Source of the DNA: Chromera velia
Taxonomy: Eukaryota; Sar; Chromeraceae
DNA: 59,054 nucleotides
Assembly (NCBI GenBank): GCA_018398765.1
Contig: JAHBMJ010000029.1
Coordinates: forward strand, 1 to 59,054
Direction: 5' to 3'
Shown: positions 47,213 to 57,123 of the stretch, piece by piece
Layout of the letters: every line of letters starts with the position of its first letter
Numbering within the stretch: position 1 is the first letter of the stretch
Notes under the pieces: generated by a model
What the model was told of the DNA's origin: nothing
What the model saw: only the letters and a program-made list of their open reading frames with translations
Databases searched by the model: none
Position numbers and translations under genes: made by a program

Positions 47213-48504
47213 GATGCGAGAAATATCTATTTTCAACTTCTCTTTCCTGTTCCTTCTTTCCTTTTTGTTCCTCCCCTCCATGCATGCAGGGACAGACGAA
47301 GGGAATGCCTGCCCGGTACGTAAGTGAGAGCCGGGGAGGCATCCACGTTCTGCGGCCTCTCATCAGGTGTCTAGAGTCTGATATCGCGGAGTTCGCACGG
47401 AGAGGGGGATTCCCCATTCTCCCCTGCACACTCTGCGGGAGCCAGCCGGATGCACAAAGGCAAAAGGTGAGGTCAAGATCTTGAGATCACGATGATGAGA
47501 AGCTTGTTCCCCTCTGCATTGTTTTTGTGCATTGTCATTCTTCACAGGGTGTGAAGTCATTCCTGTGATTTCTCATCTTGGCAGAGCCGTCTTTCTGCTT
47601 CATTGTTTTCAGTGCTCCCATTACCTATCGGTTTTGGTGTGTTCTGGATTTCTTTCCATTCGCAATGCGTCTTTATGTACGAATGGGCGTCCGTGTGCAT
47701 ATTTTGAATTTATGTATCTTTCTGTCGTTCCATAATCGGCCTGTCTCTTTCTTTATTTGCCTCTGCGTATTCTATGTACCGGTGTCTTCGCTGTATGCGT
47801 GGTCAGTGACAGTCACGTCAAATTCTCATTGTGCGTGAGGGTCTGCGGATGCGTTCGCGTGGGAAGGTGCATGGGGTGCGAGAGCATCACCAACCACGTG
47901 ACTGACTGTGCTGCAGGTAAAGCTGCTGTGTGCGACTCTGGAGAGTCTCTCTGTAAACGCCAAGAGGAATTTGGTGTCTGCAATGGGAGACGTCCGGCCG
48001 TCCCACCTGCTCGACAAGGGTCTGAGGGAGGCGGCAGGTCTGGACCCTCTCAGTGGCCTCTCCGTTGCACCCAGGGGTCGTCTGGTAAAGGGGATTGAGC
48101 GAGCCTCGGAGGGGCATTTTGAGCTGCATGTGCCTGGGGAGGATGTTGCTGTTTTGGAAGGGGGAGGAGAAGAAGACGGTGGGAAAGAGGGGACAACAGG
48201 AGGTCTTCTCAAGAGTCTTCAACTTGTTGAAGTCACTGGAGGACTTCACAAAAAGCAGGCTCTCTCTGGTGCAACGCAAAAAGAAGAAAGAAGAATCATT
48301 TTGCCGGAAAGCGAAGCAATGCAAGGTTCTAGTGTTTTGACGAACCTGGGGTCAGTTCAAACAGTCCAGAATGGAGCTGCTCTTCCGGTTTCGCGTGGAC
48401 AAGAAACAACACCAAGTTTTTTGGAGTCAAATTCGGATAGCCCTGGCAAGTCTATGTCAAGAGCGAGACCACAAAAGCCCCCTACGAGGGCGCCTTCACG
48501 ATAG
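45600..48504 (+). CDS. ttcA: TtcA-like tRNA 2-thiocytidine synthetase with plastid-type leader
   Basis: Four exons: 45600-45989, 46415-46696, 47290-47466 and 47917-48504, all phase 0; 478 aa. The PP-loop ATPase motif SGGKDS is at 104-109. The CSLC pair (181, 184) before SRLRRGILY and Cys in LPCTLCGSQ (270, 273) are the cluster-binding cysteines of TtcA, and [17 protein letters not shown] matches the family's HHxDD block. TtcA uses ATP, an Fe-S cluster and a sulfur donor to make 2-thiocytidine at tRNA position 32; members are typical of bacteria, so a plastid or other bacterial origin is likely (inference). The first 45 residues are a signal peptide ([16 protein letters not shown]) then a Ser/Arg-containing transit-like stretch. 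Conservation ends near residue 330 ([11 protein letters not shown]); the last ~150 residues are non-conserved and look disordered. Confidence 0.92.
47103..47208 (+). repeat. (GA)n-rich tract in ttcA intron 2
   Basis: About 100 bp of GA units with GGG interruptions in the 593-bp intron between ttcA exons 2 and 3. Confidence 0.85.
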
Positions 48505-49340
48505 TAGCTGCAGGTAGCCGCATGAATGCCGCATGCAGGTTACTCAGGCTTTTTGAAGCTAGCTTTGAAGCCTCTTTCATACTCCAGTGAGTCCAGTCTA
48601 GACTCTAGTTCATACTATTTGATCAAAGCTAGGATGAAAGATCGATTCTTCTAGGGATTCTTGTACCAGTACTTTGGGCGAGCCGGTCAGCTAGCTAGCC
48701 CAAGAGTTTAATTTACTTTGAGGCCTTTAATTAATTTAATTAATTAATTTTGTTGAGGGGGGGAGACTAAGGGACGTATTATTTTTAAATTTTGTAATCC
48801 TAGTCTATACACCGTAGTATATGGTTAGAAACTTGAAAGGAATATATTGGTAGGTTTATTATATTATGGCTGCTAGCATGACAGTGACTGAAAACCCTAT
48901 AATCAAAACCATGCATCTTAAATTTCCCAGGAATTTATTTGATGTACGTACTATGTGATTTCATCTATGAATTAACCGGTAAAATGAAAAAATAGTCACT
49001 ATTTTTACTATTCCTACGTTTTGATAGTAAATAGTAAAATAATGGACTATTTACTATTTGATACAAAAGAAATAATCCACTATTTTGACTATTTTTACAG
49101 ATGAGTCAGCACAGAAAATCTTGCTATAAAATAGAAAACTATTTTACTATTTTCACTATTTTTATATTCATTTTACACTTTCATTCAGTCACTACGCAGT
49201 GTCACCAGAAATAGTCAAAATAGTTAATTATTTTCACTATTTTTACTATAAATTTTACATCTATTTTACACTTTCACATCGATTTTCCCATTGTTTTCGA
49301 CCTTGAAATTCTTCAAATTCAATCAATCCTATAATGATCT
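48505..49340. other. AT-rich island directly after ttcA, with ACTATTTT repeats
   Basis: AT-rich from the ttcA stop onward. Between about 48990 and 49260 the word ACTATTTT and its complement AAAATAGT recur many times on both strands, giving numerous short inverted repeats. There is no coding signal. Sequence of the same kind recurs at about 52266-52420. Confidence 0.65.
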
Positions 49341-49554
49341 GTCCCCTTCTTTTCCTTTGCCTTTCCCTCATCCTCTCTCTACTAATTTGAAGCCAGTCAG
49401 GCAGGCTGGGAGAGGTACCAAACAAAGTTGAATTTAGTTGAATTCAAGTTGAGTGCCTGCTTCAGTGCTGCCAGTGCATGATAATCAACCATACGTAGCG
49501 GTGAAAGGCATGGAGATCGAGAGGAAGAATGGGAAAAGCGGAAAACGGGACAGG

Positions 49555-49900
49555 AAAAGGAGAGAGAATTGAAAGACGGAACGAAAGGAGGAAGGAAGGA
49601 AGGAAGGAAGAAAGAAAGGAAGAAAGGAAGAAAGGAAGGAAGGAAGGAAGGAAAAAAGAAAGGAAGGAAAGAAGGAAGGAAGGAAGGAAGGAACCAGGGG
49701 AAGGAAAGAAAGAAAGAAGCAGTAGAAGGAAGAAAAAAATCAAAGAAAGGAAGAAAGGGATTAAGGAAGGAAGGAAGGAAGGAAGGAAAGAAGGAAGGGA
49801 GGAAAGAAGGAAGGAAGGAACTAGAGAAAAGAAAGAAGGAATTCAGGAAGTAAGGAAGGAAAGAAGGAAGAAAAGAAAGAAGGAAAGGAGATGGAACTGT
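49555..49900 (+). repeat. (GGAA)n-type polypurine tract
   Basis: About 345 bp consisting almost only of A and G, built from GGAA, AGAA and AAGG units. It is open on both strands (Lys/Glu-rich one way, Phe/Leu/Pro/Ser-rich the other) only because it lacks pyrimidines. It could form triplex DNA. Confidence 0.9.
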
Positions 49901-49924
49901 AGAAGAGTCTTCTTTCTCTAAGAA

Positions 49925-51121
49925 CAAGGGTCTGTGTCGCCAAAAAAAATGTCTAACACGCTGTTGTGTGGATGGGGACAGAGGAAAGAAAGAGAAGCCT
50001 CTACTGGGGGGAGGATACACTCACTGCTTGTGCGGTGGAACTGCTGAGGAGTCTCCTTCCTGTCAGTACGACGGCCTGTCTCGCCAAGGAAAACTGTCTG
50101 ACATGCTGTTGTGTGGATGGGGAGAGCAGAAAAAAAAGAGACGTCAACTGGGGGGAGGATACACTCACTGCTCGTGCGGTGGAACTGCCGAGGAGTCTCT
50201 TTCCTGTCAGTATAACGGCCCGTCTCGCCAAGGAAAAATGTTTGCCTCGCTGTTGTGTGGACAGGGGGAGCAGAAAAAAAAGAGACGTCGACTGGGGGGA
50301 GGATACACTCACTGCTTGTGCGGTGGAACTGCTGAAGAGTCTCTTTCCTGTCAGCACGACGGCCCGTCTCGCCAAGGAAAAATGTCTGACATGCTATTGT
50401 GTGGATGGAGAGAGCAGAAAAAAAAGAGACGTCAACTGGAAGGAGGATACACTCACTGCTCGTGCGGTGGAACTGCTGAGAAGTCTCTTTCCTATCAGCA
50501 CAACGGCCCATCTCGCCAAGAAAAATCTCTGCCTCACTGTTGTGTGGACAGGGGGAGCAGAAAAAAAAGAGACGTCGACTGGAGGGAGGATACACTCACT
50601 GCTTGTGCGGTTGAACTGCTGAGGAGTCTCTTTCCTGTCAGCACAACGGCCCGTCTCGCCAAGGAAAATCTCTGCCTCGCTATTGTGTGGACAGGGGGAG
50701 CAGAAAAAAAAGAGACGTCGACTGGGGGGAGGATACACTCACTGCTTGTGCGGTGGAACTGCTGAGAAGTCTCTTTCCTGTCAGCACAACAGCCCGTCTC
50801 ACCAAGGAAAACTGTCTGACACGCTGTTGTGTGGATGGAGAGAGAAGAAAAAAGAGAGGCCTCGACTGGGAGGAGGATATACTCACTGCTCGTGTGGTGG
50901 AACTGCTGAGGAGTCTCCTTCCTGTCAGCACAACGGCCCGTCTCGCCACGGGAAATCTCTGCTTCGCTGTTATATGGATGGGGAGAGCGGAAAAGAAAAA
51001 GAAACGTCGATTGGGGGGAGGATACACTCACTGCTTGTGTGGTGGAACTGCTGAAGAGTCTCCTTCCTGTCAGCACGAGAGCCTGTTTTGCCAAGGAAAA
51101 ATGTTTGCCTCGCTGTTGTGA
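49925..51121 (+). repeat. Tandem array, eight copies of a 144-bp unit
   Basis: The word gaggatacac (or gaggatatac) starts at about 50011, 50155, 50299, 50443, 50586, 50729, 50873 and 51018, so spacing is 143-145 bp. A partial copy precedes it. Copies are highly similar. Because 144 is a multiple of three, long frames stay open on both strands. One plus-strand frame repeats GGYTHC-CGGTAEES-SCQ; another repeats EDTLTA-AVELL; the minus strand repeats QQFHRTSSECILPP. None has a convincing start or known domain, and one-base length changes shift frames between copies. I treat it as a minisatellite; a repetitive protein cannot be excluded. Confidence 0.9.
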
Positions 51122-51260
51122 AGATGTGCAGAGAAGAAATGAGAGAGACGGGTGCCCTATAAACATAGCACACTGTGCAAGCACGATGCACAGCTTCAAT
51201 GCTTCAAGCCACCTTCATGTCTGCCTTAAAGGCAGGTTGATAGGCTGGCCGACAGGAGAA

Positions 51261-51290
51261 GGTTGCTCTCTCTCTCTTTCTCTCTCTCTC

Positions 51291-51323
<33 letters not shown>

Positions 51324-51341
51324 TCTCTCTTTGTCTGTCTG

Positions 51342-51432
<91 letters not shown>

Positions 51433-51760
51433 TCTTCTTCTCTCCCTCTCTTCTCCTCTCCCTATCTTTTTTTCTCCCTCTTCCTCTCTCTCTCTCTCTC
51501 AAAGTCTCTCTCTCTCTCTCCCTTTCTCCCTCTTCATCTTTCTTCCTCTCCCTCTCATCTCCTCTTCCTCTCTCTCTCCCATCATTCCCTCCCTCCCTCA
51601 CCTAGTCCTTCACTCCCTCCCCCCCCCTATCTCCCTGCCTTTCCCTCTCTTTCTAATTCTCTCTCTCTCTATCTCTATTTCTGTCTGTCCCTGTCTGTCT
51701 GTCTGTTTGCCTCTCTCTCTCTCTCTCTCTCTCTCTCCCCTAGCGCTCTCTCTCTTTTTG
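51261..51760 (+). repeat. (CT)n-type polypyrimidine tract
   Basis: About 500 bp of almost pure C and T: CT, GTCT, CCCT and CTTC units. ORFs of about 190-230 codons on both strands across it are compositional artefacts. Confidence 0.9.
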
Positions 51761-51950
51761 AGGCCTGCACAAGAATTTCTCCCCATCGATCAATGCTCAT
51801 TCAAACCCAGTTTTTGGCTCCCAAATTTCTTTTACTGGTCGTTAGTTCAAAGGGCCTTACTGGTGCTGTTTGGTGTTTTGTCTCTTCAGTTTGTTTTGCA
51901 CCTGCATGAAACTGCATCTGCAGAGAGGAAAAATGACCAGTGATAGTTTG

Positions 51951-52944
51951 TGATCAGCAAAAAAATTTGTCTGGTTGAAATTCAATGTTTTCATGAATTT
52001 AGTCAATCGCCTTCGCATTGCGCTGCTCTTCGTTCAAGCTACGTTGCGTATATTCTCGAGTAGACTATGTGTTGTTTAATGCCAGCCTGAGGCTTGATAT
52101 ACAACTGGAGAACTGATAGAAATCAACAGCAACTTGAAGGTGGTGGACAAAGCAGAGCAGCTTGAAATCAAACTGATTGTCGTTTTTGGATGAACGAATC
52201 GTAACATGACTTCCAATGGGTGGCTTTGACCGAGTGACTTCAAAGTTTATTGATTGATATTTAACATGAAAAATAGTTGAAGTAGTAAAATAGAACTATT
52301 TAACCGTTTAAAATAGTTGAAATAGTCTCTTTTTTTACTATTTTCACTATTTACTATCTAGTGTTAGCTAAAATAGTAAAAATAGTTGACTATTTTTATT
52401 ATTTTACTAGTGTGCCGGTTCATAGATGAAAATTAACAAAACTCGCATGATTGAATTTACGCGTAGAATTCAATGAAATTTTAAAAATTTTAAAGGACTT
52501 TACTTAGTAGAGGACTTTACCATAGAATGACTGGAATCTATACTGGAAATCAGATCGCGCCTATATCTAGTAAATACATCATTTTCCTAGACATTTTCTA
52601 GAACATTTTCAAGCTGTTTTTTATAAGTACACTGGAAGTGTAGTATATTACAATGCGAATTTCTAAAACCTTTTGTGTCACAATGATTTGTGACACATGC
52701 AATAATTATAGTTTTAAGAGCTTTTGACTGATTTAATTAAATCACACTTATGTGTGAAAAAAATAGTTGTAGATCGCGTGTTTATTGTGTTTAGCACGGC
52801 TTGACACGCCTCGGAGGGCAGCGTTATAGCTAGTTACTACGGCCCGCATAGACTCCGTATTACTCGTATATAGACTCCACACATATGCACGCATAAACAT
52901 ACAAATCCTGCATGACCCCGCAAGAAAAACAGCTGCGCGCGAGA
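51951..52944. other. AT-rich island with AAAATAGT repeats
   Basis: AT-rich sequence with AAAATAGT/ACTATTTT words concentrated at about 52266-52420, like the island after ttcA. It contains short inverted repeats such as gtcacaatgatttgtgac near 52677. No coding signal. Confidence 0.6.
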
Positions 52945-53176
52945 ACCTGAGTGAGTGAGTGATTCCCGGAGTGACTCAGAGTGAGTGAGTCGGTCGGTCA
53001 GTCAGCTAATCAGTCAGTCAGTCAGTGAGTGAGTGAGTAAGTGAGAGGCCCCCAGAAAGGGTGAGTGCTAGGGTGAGTGAGGTGAGTGAGTGAGTCAGTG
53101 AGTAAGTGAGTGAAGTGAGTGAGTGAGGCCTATAGGAGTGAGGTGAGTGAGTGAATGAGTGAGTGAGTGAGTGAAT
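52945..53176 (+). repeat. (GAGT)n-rich microsatellite region
   Basis: Interrupted runs of GAGT, with GTCA/GTCG variants and some longer repeated blocks such as gaggtgagtgagtga. About 230 bp in total. Confidence 0.85.
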
Positions 53177-54115
53177 GTAGAAGAACAGCTAGTCTGATCT
53201 TTAATGACCCGACTGAAGACTTTAAGTCACTTTGAAAGTCTAGGATCACTTCAATTTTTGTCTGACAATTTCATTACACCTAAGTTTACTTACTCTAACC
53301 ATATTTCATCACACCTATTGTGATACAATTATTTATGTTACGGGTACTAGTGCATGGGGTATTGTATCACAATTTAAATTATGTCATACTATAGTTTCAG
53401 TATATTTACAAGCTCTATAACAAACTCTTCATTTGAAATGTTTCACATGTGTTTCAAAGTTTGGCTTCGTTGTACAAACTTGCGATTATTTGACATGATA
53501 GAGTTTTTGCATCATATGAAAACGATGGAAGGTTTTTTCAACTTCTTTGAGATGCCCCTGTATGGCATTGTGCGATAAAAGCAGAGAAGAGGCCCAAAGT
53601 GGAGACATGCATTCATGCATGCACGAGGAAGTGAAAAAGGGGCACCAGTAAGCACAGTGTGAAAGGAAGTCGCAGTCAGCAGAGACGGTCATTCATGAAC
53701 GTAGAGAGAGCCTCTCGCCGATCAACAAGGAGCCCCAACTCCCTCCATACAAAGAGTGGCCGGCCACTTGAATTCAAGTCCCTCCACACGCCTGACCGCA
53801 GCACAGCGCCCACATGATCGAGGCTAACGTCCAGACACGAACACAGATTGGACACCGACACTTCAAGCAATTAAAACGAGAACAGTGTCACACATACAGG
53901 AAATTAATTCTTTTCTTAAATAACGTTTCTCTATATGGAGAGGGCAAAGCGAGCACTCACGGGCAAAAAGGAGAAAGAGCGCAAATGATAATGAATGAAG
54001 GTGACTTTGAAAATTCCCCCTCCTCTCTCTTCCACCACGATTAAACCTACCCCTTCATGTAATTTGATGGGTTTTTGCACAAAGAAGAGCTAGCACACCT
54101 CTTCTCAGGGGCAAT
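53177..54115. other. Intergenic sequence downstream of the TRAF-like gene
   Basis: AT-rich at first, then mixed. Short ORFs exist on both strands, none with family-like sequence or targeting features. I see nothing supportable here. Confidence 0.4.
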
Positions 54116-56547
54116 TCAGTAAGCCCAATACCCTTCTTCATCCTCATCAGAGTCATCGTAGTCATCGGAATCCTCAGAGTCCTCCGAGCTCTCGCTTGAC
54201 TCCTCCACCTCCACCCATGTTGATTTCCGCAGTGCTTTCATTTCAAGAAACACCTCCAGCTTTCCTCCCGTTGCCAGGGCTGCAGAGACCAACTCTTCCT
54301 TACGATAATCATGCAGGTGGATGTAGCTGCCGGGTTCTTCATACCCAGCAAAACTGTCTTCTTTCCCGTAAAAGAGGGAGCCTGCCCTCCCCCCAACCGA
54401 AATGGACACGAAAAAATTCCCACTGTATTCACCGTCGTTGACTAGATAGAAACCAGCATACCCCTCTTTGCCATACCCTTCTCTGCCAGACTGACAGATT
54501 TATAAGCAGAACTCGCAGTTCTGCAGCGTGCGACAGAATATCAGAATGCGGCCCTTGCATGCTAAAAAAGAGAAACGACAGTGTAAGGCCGAAAAAACTT
54601 TAGGCGAAAGCATTGGGCAAAGTAGAACGGACTGTGCTGGCGAAACGTCATCAGATTTGAGAGAAACTACGTGTTGCCGCAAATCGTTATGCACTGACTT
54701 ACTCATACACCGAGGTGAAAACATTGTCAAAGACAACTGCGGCAAACTTTTTGGACGTACTCTTTTGACGCTTAGCAACGCGCACAGTCACAAAAAGGTT
54801 CTGAGGGAAGCAGCGAGCCATTCAGGGGCGACAAGCAAAAATCTGCAGCAACTAAATCTTCGCATATGGACCTGAAAAGAGAAATGACCACTCGTGAGCA
54901 CAGTATCGCAAGGGCAGTCCACTGCCCGAGAAGCAAAGTCCTTGAAGATGAGCTTCACGCCCAAAACGTCTGCGTGGAATGAGAGACCAGAACAACACAT
55001 ATGCAAATTGAAAGCAATCTAGAACATTCCTATGATAACGTGCAAAAAAGATACATGCATGGATATGGCCGCACAGGCTGACGATCTAAGCAGGTAGGAG
55101 ATGATTCTAGAAAAAGGGAGCGACGATAGAGAGATCATAACACAAAGATGCAAAAGACTCTTCAAATACGGCAGGTGACCACGCAAAATCAAGGAAGGGC
55201 CACTGGCAAGCCCAGCGGGATCCGAATCGCATGCTCACCTTCTGTACTCTCCCCAAAAGAGTCACCAGTGGAGACACTGTCAGGCAGAGGTTATGAAGGC
55301 GCACACAGCCGGAGACGGATGTAGAGAGTCCCCTTCTTGTCTGCTTTAGCGGCTGTCAATAACTCCTCGGTCGGATAGAAGTTCCCCCATCTTCTGCCAC
55401 TGCCATCATCATTCCAACTCAGGTTCTCGGTTCTTACCGTCTTTCCGCCGACGATACCGACCGTTGCAGTGACAGTCAGCTTCTCGGTGAGTTCGCCTTG
55501 AGTCCACACAAAAAGACTTGCTGTACGACTTCCTCTTCCCTCTTGCTTTGGGTAGAGAGAGACAAAGAATCGCCTTCCCTGCAGATGCCGGCACACAAAA
55601 CGCATAGGAATAATGATACGCGGCTATGAAGCAAAAGTTTACAGAGATTCACTTCAGTCTCCATCTTATAGTAGAACCTTTTACAGCAAACGCAAAGGAA
55701 CTTGGCTCCTTTTCTGCCTCGAAAATCGGCAACCAGGTTCCTTTTTTCCTCCCCCTTGCTTTCCCAAAAGACATCTTGCTGACCTGAAAAGAGACAGAGC
55801 AACTGTAGAGCCGCTGTCCTGTGGCCATCTCTGAAACCTTTTTTTCGAAGTCAGGGAATCAAACACAAGTGATGACGAAATCTGCACAGTTGCAGGGAGA
55901 GTTATCAAGGCATTATGCGGGAGGGGCAATGGGAATTAAGAAGCGATGGCCGGGCAATGAGGTAGAAAAAAAAGACTCGAGCCAGATTTGGTCAGAAGGC
56001 TGGATCATGAAGACGGGGGGAAAGAACGCATGGCCTGCCTGACACCTGCATAGATATACCCTAGGTCTGACCCACCCTTGTAGGGATCTGCATTCAGCTT
56101 GCAGATCTCCTTCTTCTTCAATTGCTCGTGCTCCCGTTTCTTATTAGAATTGTGAGCCGCAAGCCCTTTTCTTTTCATAGAGCGGTCACAGTTCGGCACT
56201 GTACAGGTCACAACGGCTTCTGGGCATACAGGCTCATGTTTGGTAACCTCCTCACTGGTTCCAACAAACTTGTAGCCGTCTCTTTTGTGTTTGCAGTAGT
56301 ACTTGGTGTTCTTGAGGGTGCTGCTCTGGTTAGGTGTAGGGTTCTGCATTTTGGTGAAACGTTGACGGTCTTGGGGACAGATTTTTCCAGATTTGTCCAC
56401 CCATCTGGTGAAGCACTCATTGCAAAACATGTGCTTTGCAGGACAAGAGACGACCCGGGGATCTTCGGGCATCTGAAAGCAGATGGCACACTTGAGATCC
56501 TCCGCATCCTTTGCGTTTGCAACTTGCGAAATCGACACACGTGGCAT
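54116..56547 (-). CDS. TRAF-like protein: RING + TRAF zinc finger + MATH-like domains
   Basis: Exon 1 (56547-56076) is secure. Its RING finger at residues 20-60 has Cys20, Cys23, Cys35, His39, Cys42, Cys45, Cys57 and Asp60, the C3HC3D pattern typical of TRAF-type RINGs; a TRAF-type zinc finger follows (YYCKHKRDGYKF, HEPVCPEAVVTC, NCDRSM). Then come 55783-55653 and 55578-55291, which encode MATH-like strands (GRRFFVSLYPKQ, LSWNDDGSGRRWGNFYPTEELL, TLYIRLRL), and a last exon at about 54495-54116 with a second MATH-like half (NDGEYSGNFFVSISVGG, SYIHLHDYRKEEL, KLEVFLEMKAL) and an acidic Ser/Asp/Glu tail. Junctions 1-2 and 2-3 agree in phase. The link from 55291 to the last exon is unresolved; a short extra exon near 54795-54868 is possible, or the protein may end at 55291. 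Such proteins are usually ubiquitin ligases binding partners through MATH. Confidence 0.72.
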
Positions 56548-57123
56548 TATGAACAACACAAATAAGCAGAGTCTGTACAGACAAAGTTGACCGCAGAGGG
56601 ATGCCGGAGCAGAGTCGGACTGTCAGAAAGCTAGATGTAGTACGAAGGTGAAAAGATCCGTGCAGGATTTTTTTTTTTTTTTAAACAACTTTTCGTCCCC
56701 TGCTTATGAAGTCAATACATATTAATGCACGCTTTCAGGAGCCTTGCAGCAGCATGTACCTCTCAATTAGATTGCAGTTATTTCAGGGCGTTCCAACTAT
56801 ATTCCAAGTTCCAACTTCTGAAGCAAACATCTGAAGTTACTTCGAGTACCTTAACGTACTGGCATTATAGTTTTTGCGGGCGACGGTGGCCGGTGTGGAT
56901 ATGCACCACGCAGGCCCCGGCATGCACCCCCGCGGCACGTCCGGCCACACTGCATAGACGCTATCCGGCCCCCCCGGCAGGCCGCGCTATCTCCCTCCGA
57001 CTCAGCCCTGGTAAACCCAGCTGAGACAATCCGCTTGGGATTGACCCTGACCTCAGTATATATTCGGCTGCAGGTAGCTGCAGGAGGACACAGCTATACA
57101 CAGCTGCCTGATGTGTGGGGACA
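56548..57123. other. Region upstream of the TRAF-like gene, with GC-rich patch
   Basis: About 56870-57000 is GC-rich (ggccgg, ccccgcggc, cggcaggccgcg), resembling patches in other divergent-side gaps. A cagtatatatt box lies at about 57054-57064, the same word as near 20573. No ORF can be supported. Confidence 0.4.

Noticed and set aside
49397-50020. 207-codon minus-strand ORF rich in Phe, Leu, Ser and Pro that looks membrane-like
   Set aside because: It is the complement of the GGAA purine tract; hydrophobicity comes from TTCC repeats.
51263-51943. 226-codon ORF over the CT tract
   Set aside because: Ser-Leu repeats from a pure CT microsatellite, with no conserved sequence before or after.
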